NCBI RefSeq assembly: GCF_041361465.1
Contig: NZ_JBGKAC010000001.1
Coordinates: 1,240,001-1,304,000, forward strand
Direction of reading: 5' to 3'
DNA from: Halobaculum sp. MBLA0143
GTDB lineage: Archaea; Halobacteriota; Halobacteria; Halobacteriales; Haloferacaceae
Length of the DNA stretch: 64,000 nt
Shown here: positions 60,131 to 64,000 of the stretch, piece by piece
How the letters are laid out: the number at the start of each line of letters is the position of its first letter
How positions within the stretch are numbered: position 1 is the first letter of the stretch
Position numbers and translations under genes: made by a program
The notes under the pieces: model-generated
What the model was told of the DNA's origin: nothing
The model's input: only the letters and a program-made list of their open reading frames with translations
The model's database searches: none

Positions 60131-60604
60131 GTGCTCGACACTGGAACCCAGGCGCCGACGTTCGAGTTGGAGGATCAGGACGGCGAGACGGTCTCGCTGT
60201 CGGAGTTCGACGGCCAGCGAGTCGTCGTCTACTTCTATCCCCGTGCCGACACGCCGGGGTGTACGCGGGAGGCACAGGCGTTCGACGAACGGCTCGCCGA
60301 GTTCGCCGACCACGACGTGGCCGTCCTCGGCGTCAGCGACGACTCGGTCCCCGACTTGGCCGACTTCGAGCAGAAACACGCACTCGGGGTGACGCTGTTG
60401 TCCGACCCGGAGGGGGCCGTCGCCTCCGCGTACGACTCCTACGGCGAACGGAAAATCGGCGACCGACGGATGGAGATCACGAGCCGCAACACGTACCTGA
60501 TCGGTCCGGACGGGGAGATCGAACGGGCCTACGAGGGTGTCTCGCCGGAGGAACACCCCGAGGAGGTGCTCGCCGACGCCGCCGAACTCGCGGGCGAGGA
60601 CTGA
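60131..60604 (+). CDS. bcp: Bcp/PrxQ-type peroxiredoxin
   Basis: 157 residues from GTG 60131. The peroxidatic cysteine is in PRADTPGCTREAQAF. In classical PrxQ the resolving cysteine is five residues later; here that place is Q, and no other cysteine exists in the protein, so it should act as a 1-Cys enzyme with an external thiol. Arg in the active site (ITSRNTYLIGPDG) is present. It removes hydroperoxides. Confidence 0.92.
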   Translation: MLDTGTQAPTFELEDQDGETVSLSEFDGQRVVVYFYPRADTPGCTREAQAFDERLAEFADHDVAVLGVSDDSVPDLADFEQKHALGVTLLSDPEGAVASAYDSYGERKIGDRRMEITSRNTYLIGPDGEIERAYEGVSPEEHPEEVLADAAELAGED

Positions 60605-60679
60605 CGCGGCGACCGTCACGGCGCTCGCTCGGCCGGATCGTGCGACTGCCGTCCCACTGGCCCACCTGGACCGACACCG

Positions 60680-60686
60680 TTTATCC
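60680..60686 (+). promoter_or_regulatory. TATA box of the MTA phosphorylase gene
   Basis: TTTATCC centred 27 nt before the ATG at 60710, fitting a leaderless transcript. Confidence 0.55.
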
Positions 60687-60709
60687 GGCCGGGTGGCAAC
60701 TGGCTGGCG

Positions 60710-61573
60710 ATGACAATCGGCTTCATCGGTGGGAGCGGTATCTACGACGCGCTCCCGCTGCACGACACGCGGACCGTCTCCGTCGACACGCCGTACGGCG
60801 AGCCGTCGACGGACCTGGAGATCGGCGCGTTCGGCGACACCGGCGAGGAGGTGGTGTTCCTCCCTCGCCACGGCCCGGACCACCAGCTGTCGCCCACGCA
60901 CCTCCCGTACCGGGCGAACATCTACGCGCTGGCCCAGCAGGGGGTCGACTACGTGATCGCCAGCAACGCCGTCGGCTCGCTCCAGGAGGAGCTGGCGCCG
61001 GAGACGCTCGTGATCCCGGACCAGATCTACGACGAGACGAAACACCGGGAGCTGTCCTTCTACGGCGACGGCGTCGTCGTCCACCAGTCGTTCGCGGAGC
61101 CGTACTCCCCAGAGCTGGCGGCCCACCTCGCGGAGTCGGCCCGCGAGGCGACGGACACCGAGGTGGTGGAGGACGGCACCTACGTCTGTATCGAGGGGCC
61201 ACAGTACGCCACGCAGGCGGAGTCGGAGTTCTACCACGACCAGGGCTGGGAGCTGATCGGGATGACGACGATCCCGGAGGCGAAGCTGGCCCGCGAGGCC
61301 GAGATGGCGTACGCGACGATCGCCGGCGTGACGGACTACGACGTCTGGCGCGGCAAGATGGACGACCGGCTGGGCGAGGTGCTGGAGCACGCGAAACACA
61401 ACGAACGCGCGATCAAAGCGACCGTCGAGCACGCGATTCGACACTTCCCCGAGGACGTGGAGCCGGACGCACACACGGCGCTGGAGGGGACGATCAACAC
61501 CCCCGCGGAGGCGATTCCGGCGGAGACCCGCGACCGGGTCGATCCGTTGCTCGGGGAGTACCTCGACGACTGA
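60710..61573 (+). CDS. mtnP: S-methyl-5'-thioadenosine phosphorylase
   Basis: 287 residues. It cleaves methylthioadenosine with phosphate to adenine and methylthioribose 1-phosphate. Family marks are IGFIGGSGIYDAL, LPRHGPDHQLSPTHLPYRAN, NAVGSLQEELAPE and YVCIEGPQYATQAESEF with GMTTIPEAKLAREAEM. The NAVG/HxxP pattern separates MTA enzymes from purine nucleoside phosphorylases, though activity on inosine cannot be ruled out. An MTA/SAH deaminase-type enzyme is encoded at 14426. Isolated gene. Confidence 0.93.
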   Translation: MTIGFIGGSGIYDALPLHDTRTVSVDTPYGEPSTDLEIGAFGDTGEEVVFLPRHGPDHQLSPTHLPYRANIYALAQQGVDYVIASNAVGSLQEELAPETLVIPDQIYDETKHRELSFYGDGVVVHQSFAEPYSPELAAHLAESAREATDTEVVEDGTYVCIEGPQYATQAESEFYHDQGWELIGMTTIPEAKLAREAEMAYATIAGVTDYDVWRGKMDDRLGEVLEHAKHNERAIKATVEHAIRHFPEDVEPDAHTALEGTINTPAEAIPAETRDRVDPLLGEYLDD

Positions 61574-61579
61574 CCCGGA

Positions 61580-61945
61580 CTACCGCTCTCGGCTGTACAG
61601 CACCGCCACGACGGCCACGAACAGGATCTGTGCGGTCTTGTCGACGAGCCCGAACGTCGAGAAGTTCGGCGCGTTGACGAGGTACCACAGCACGATCTGA
61701 CCGAGCGTGAACGGAATCCCGAGGAGGTACAGCTGTGTCCGGCGGTAGTTCGCCAGCACCGCGGCCCCGCCGACGAGGAAGCCGACCCCGGCGACGACGA
61801 ATCCGATCCCGAGTCCGCCGGGCAACAGCCCGGGGGCGAACGCGAGGTGGAGTAGTCCCGAGATCGCCGCCAGGAGGACGCCGGCCCAGTGGAGTGGTGT
61901 CACCGTGTCGAGCGCGAGAAAGCCGCTGTCGTCGACTGTCGCCAT
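61580..61945 (-). CDS. Four-helix membrane protein
   Basis: 121 residues from ATG 61945, with a TATA-like ATAAGT about 25 nt upstream on the minus strand. Hydrophobic helices lie at about 18-38, 45-64, 73-90 and 100-118. A conserved-looking HWAGVLLAAISGLLHLAFAP starts the membrane part. Its promoter lies within the end of the glycosyltransferase gene. No family recognised. Confidence 0.72.
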   Translation of the reverse strand: MATVDDSGFLALDTVTPLHWAGVLLAAISGLLHLAFAPGLLPGGLGIGFVVAGVGFLVGGAAVLANYRRTQLYLLGIPFTLGQIVLWYLVNAPNFSTFGLVDKTAQILFVAVVAVLYSRER

Positions 61946-61969
61946 ACGTCTACAAGGGGCCACACCGAC

Positions 61970-63097
61970 TTATGTGGTGTGGCGGCGGCGAGCCGCGTCC
62001 GGCAGCGTCTCCCGGACGACCGCCCGGAACCGGTCGTGGAACCGTTCGTGCCGGAAGCGGTCGCGCGCCCGTCGCGGTCGGTCACCCCGCTCGACAGCCG
62101 CTGCCAACAGAGTCGCCCCCTCCGCCGGCGAGCCGTACAGTCGGTCCGGGTCGCCGTCCAACACGTCACGCTGACCGCCGGAGTCGGGCGCGAACGCCAC
62201 CATCCCTGCGGCGACGTACTCCGCGACGGCCATCCCGAAGTGTTCGCCCGGCTTGGCAGACAGGCCGTACTTGTTCGACGTGAGTAGTCGTTCCAACTCC
62301 GCCCGAGAGGCGTCGCGGTGGAGCCGGGCGTGCGGCCGCTCGGCGACCGCCGCCGCCACTCGCTCGGCGTACTCTCGGTACGCCGGCGCCGCCGTCCCGA
62401 CGACGTGGACGGACAGGTCCGCGCCGCGCTCGCGGGCTCTGTCGACGAGCTCCAACGCCGCGAGCGTCCGTTTGTCCGGCGCGAGCCGACCGAGGATCAC
62501 GACGCCGTCCTCGCGGTCCGGCCACTCCGCGGCGCCCTCGATAGGGTCGACCGGGGGGTGGAGCACGGACGGCGTCCGACCGTAGCGACGCTCGACGGCC
62601 GCAGCCGTGTACGAGGAGTTGGCGAGCAGCCGTGCGTCGTCCGGCAGCCCGTCGGAGACGGCCAGCCGGCTCCAGAGTCGGTTCCCGAGCCCCCCCTCGT
62701 CGTCTGCGGCCGCCCGAAACTGCGGGTAGTGGACGTACTGGACGGACGGCCCCGGGACGTCGAACTCGTTTGCGGTGCTGACGACCAGGTCGAACTCCCC
62801 GCGCCGACGGGCGAGGAGTCGGTCCAACAGGGCACTCCGGGCGGGCAGTTGCGGGCCGACACGTGGCGCGGCGGCGGCGAGCACCCGCCCGAGCGCCCGG
62901 CCCGCGGGCGGTGTCACGACGTCGACGCCGGCCGCGTCCGTGTCGAACAACGCGTCCAGCTCCGACAACGGCGGGTGTGACAGCGTGACGAGCGTCACGT
63001 CGTGGTTGCGAGCCAGCGCCTCACAGGCGTGGAGACAGACGGCGTCGGCGCCGCCACGGAGGTCGAGTGTGTTGTGAACGACAGCGACACGAGCCAC
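61970..63097 (-). CDS. GT4-type glycosyltransferase
   Basis: 375 residues from GTG 63097. The two Rossmann-like domains of GT-B enzymes are seen: VAVVHNTLDLRGGADAVCLH at the start, and VVILGRLAPDKRTLAALELV with the donor-binding KPGEHFGMAVAEYVAAG and an EX7E-like acidic pair. The GEHFGMAVAEYMAAG type recalls eukaryotic ALG11 mannosyltransferases. It adds a sugar to a lipid or glycan acceptor, probably in N-glycan or glycolipid synthesis; sugar and acceptor are unknown. Confidence 0.85.
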   Translation of the reverse strand: MARVAVVHNTLDLRGGADAVCLHACEALARNHDVTLVTLSHPPLSELDALFDTDAAGVDVVTPPAGRALGRVLAAAAPRVGPQLPARSALLDRLLARRRGEFDLVVSTANEFDVPGPSVQYVHYPQFRAAADDEGGLGNRLWSRLAVSDGLPDDARLLANSSYTAAAVERRYGRTPSVLHPPVDPIEGAAEWPDREDGVVILGRLAPDKRTLAALELVDRARERGADLSVHVVGTAAPAYREYAERVAAAVAERPHARLHRDASRAELERLLTSNKYGLSAKPGEHFGMAVAEYVAAGMVAFAPDSGGQRDVLDGDPDRLYGSPAEGATLLAAAVERGDRPRRARDRFRHERFHDRFRAVVRETLPDAARRRHTT

Positions 63098-63123
63098 TGA
63101 GGTGTGGATGGGTCCCGGCCGGT

Positions 63124-63201
63124 TTCAATCCGACGACCGCGTAGTCCGGCGGTTCCCGTCTCTCCGACTTCAATCCGACGACCGCGCAGTCCAGCGGTTC
63201 C
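63124..63201. repeat. Two direct repeats, 45-bp period
   Basis: Copies at 63124-63156 and 63169-63201 share 31 of 33 bases, beginning TTCAATCCGACGACCGCG and ending GCGGTTCC. The spacer is 12 nt. They lie in the divergent gap between the glycosyltransferase and oxidoreductase genes, upstream of the TATA-like CTTCTTG at 63213-63219. Could be operator-like as well as a chance tandem duplication. Confidence 0.8.
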
Positions 63202-63242
63202 TCTCCCCCCGGCTTCTTGTTCGTCCGGCCCGTAACTCGTTC

Positions 63243-64000
63243 GTGAACTGTCTGTTCGTCGGCGCGGGCGCGGCCGCCGAGGCGTACGCCACCGGGCTCT
63301 CGGCCACTCGCCTGTCTCTCTCGGCCGTCTGTGATCTCGACGCCGACCGCGCCGAGCGGCTGGCAGCCGAGACGGACGCCGCCGCGTACACCGACGTGGA
63401 CACGATGCTGGCCGCGGAGTCGGCGCCGTTGGTCGTCGTGTTGACGAGCCACGCCGCCCACGCGGCCGTCACCCGGACTGCCCTCGCCGCGGACCGTCAC
63501 GTCTTCTGTCAGAAGCCGTTGGCGCTGTCGCCCGACGACGCCTGGAGCCTCGTCGAGCTGGCCCGCGACCGTGGGCTGGCGCTGGGCTGTGCCCCCGTCT
63601 CCCCCCGCCACCCGGCACAGCGCCGTGTCGGCGAACTGCTGGCCGACGGCCGACTCGGCCCCGTCCGGCTGGGGTACGTCCACGCCCACGTCGGCCGGGT
63701 GACGGAGTGGCACGACAGCCCGGACTCGTTTCTCGACGTCGGCCCGTTGTACGACGGCGCCGTCTACCCGCTCACGTTGTTGACGGCGTGGTTCGGCCGC
63801 GTCGACCGGGTCCGGACGGCCGACGCGAGCGACCCCTGGCCGGACGACCGCCGGACGCCGTCGGCGCCCACTCACGTCGAGGCGACGCTGTCGTTCGCCG
63901 ACGGCCCGCTCGTCCGGCTGACGACCAGTCTGTACGCCCCGCACCGCTCGCGGGAGTTCTCCAGTCTCGAACTCCACGGCGACGGCGGCTCGCTGTACCT
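63243..64000 (+). CDS. Gfo/Idh/MocA-family oxidoreductase, partial (cut by right edge)
   Basis: GTG at 63243 starts an open frame of 252 codons that runs off the window. A TATA-like CTTCTTG is about 27 nt upstream. The NAD(P)-binding start is NCLFVGAGAAAEAYATGL and the catalytic lysine motif is HVFCQKPLALS (the usual EKP reads QKP). The C-terminal domain begins with RLGPVRLGYVHAHVG and GPLYDGAVYPLTLL. These enzymes oxidise or reduce sugars. Divergent from a glycosyltransferase gene, so a glycan sugar is a likely substrate. Confidence 0.85.
   Translation, partial: MNCLFVGAGAAAEAYATGLSATRLSLSAVCDLDADRAERLAAETDAAAYTDVDTMLAAESAPLVVVLTSHAAHAAVTRTALAADRHVFCQKPLALSPDDAWSLVELARDRGLALGCAPVSPRHPAQRRVGELLADGRLGPVRLGYVHAHVGRVTEWHDSPDSFLDVGPLYDGAVYPLTLLTAWFGRVDRVRTADASDPWPDDRRTPSAPTHVEATLSFADGPLVRLTTSLYAPHRSREFSSLELHGDGGSLY

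Noticed and set aside
63124-63201. CRISPR-like repeats, because the minus-strand copy ends with GATTGAAAC
   Set aside because: Only two copies with a 12-nt gap, shorter than any spacer, and the rest of the unit does not match haloarchaeal CRISPR repeats.
63021-63977. Minus-strand open frame of 318 codons near the right edge
   Set aside because: It is Arg/Gln-rich and opposite a Gfo/Idh/MocA oxidoreductase with clear NAD-binding and QKP motifs.

Overview
The window is a high-GC archaeal chromosome segment, almost certainly from a halophilic euryarchaeon (class Halobacteria). The predicted proteins are strongly acidic. Many genes start with GTG or ATG about 25-30 nt downstream of a TATA-like element, as in leaderless haloarchaeal transcripts. 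The gene content is also typical of the group: archaeosine precursor synthesis, Tat lipoproteins with acidic linkers, type II GAPDH and a TrmB-type regulator. There are no rRNA or tRNA genes, no complete insertion sequence and no CRISPR array. Two genes run off the window, one at each end.

Layout. 1-6875 (minus): a tight five-gene operon encoding a tandem winged-helix-like protein, a coiled-coil protein, a small helical protein, a single-module AAA+ ATPase with a Cdc48-like N-domain, and a very long propeller/Ig-like protein cut by the left edge. I recognise no described system with this set, and it is my main candidate for something new. 6985-11038: an RsmC-like methyltransferase, a pteridine-reductase-like SDR, and queD-queE-queC for preQ0/archaeosine. 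11129-14284: an S49 membrane protease with a DUF4350-like partner, then two membrane proteins. 14426-23196: an MTA/SAH deaminase-type amidohydrolase, chorismate synthase, a giant MMPL/RND exporter with a TrmB regulator, and an aldo-keto reductase. 23346-28165: a Zn-ribbon protein, an iron-sulfur photolyase, small membrane proteins, a NikR-type regulator and a purine permease.

28170-36060 is a mosaic in which AT-richer membrane or secreted proteins of unknown function are interleaved with GC-rich core genes (phosphoglycerate kinase, a metallophosphoesterase, type II GAPDH). 36104-42428: an M29-like aminopeptidase, an ATP-grasp ligase, cysteine synthase, Hsp20, a frameshifted gene and several small proteins. 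42431-44970 is an AT-richer accessory patch with an ATPase/winged-helix protein and a partner, a possible TFB remnant, and intergenic DNA rich in inverted repeats, including a nested stem structure that could be an RNA or a small mobile-element footprint.

44978-64000 is mostly core and redox metabolism: MsrB, a glutamate-cysteine-ligase-family enzyme, a DJ-1-like protein, CPD photolyase, a large Tat lipoprotein with a cupredoxin domain behind a DtxR-type iron box, an M24 peptidase, superoxide dismutase, two metallo-beta-lactamase-fold hydrolases, a Bcp-type peroxiredoxin, MTA phosphorylase, a GT4 glycosyltransferase and the start of a Gfo/Idh/MocA oxidoreductase. Two photolyases, SOD, MsrB, peroxiredoxin and thiol metabolism fit life under strong light and oxidative stress.

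Short direct repeats (30-45 bp units, plus a GTGA-type simple repeat and a 21-bp coding repeat) recur in this window, mostly just after stop codons or between genes. All functional calls are from reading the sequence; no database search was run.
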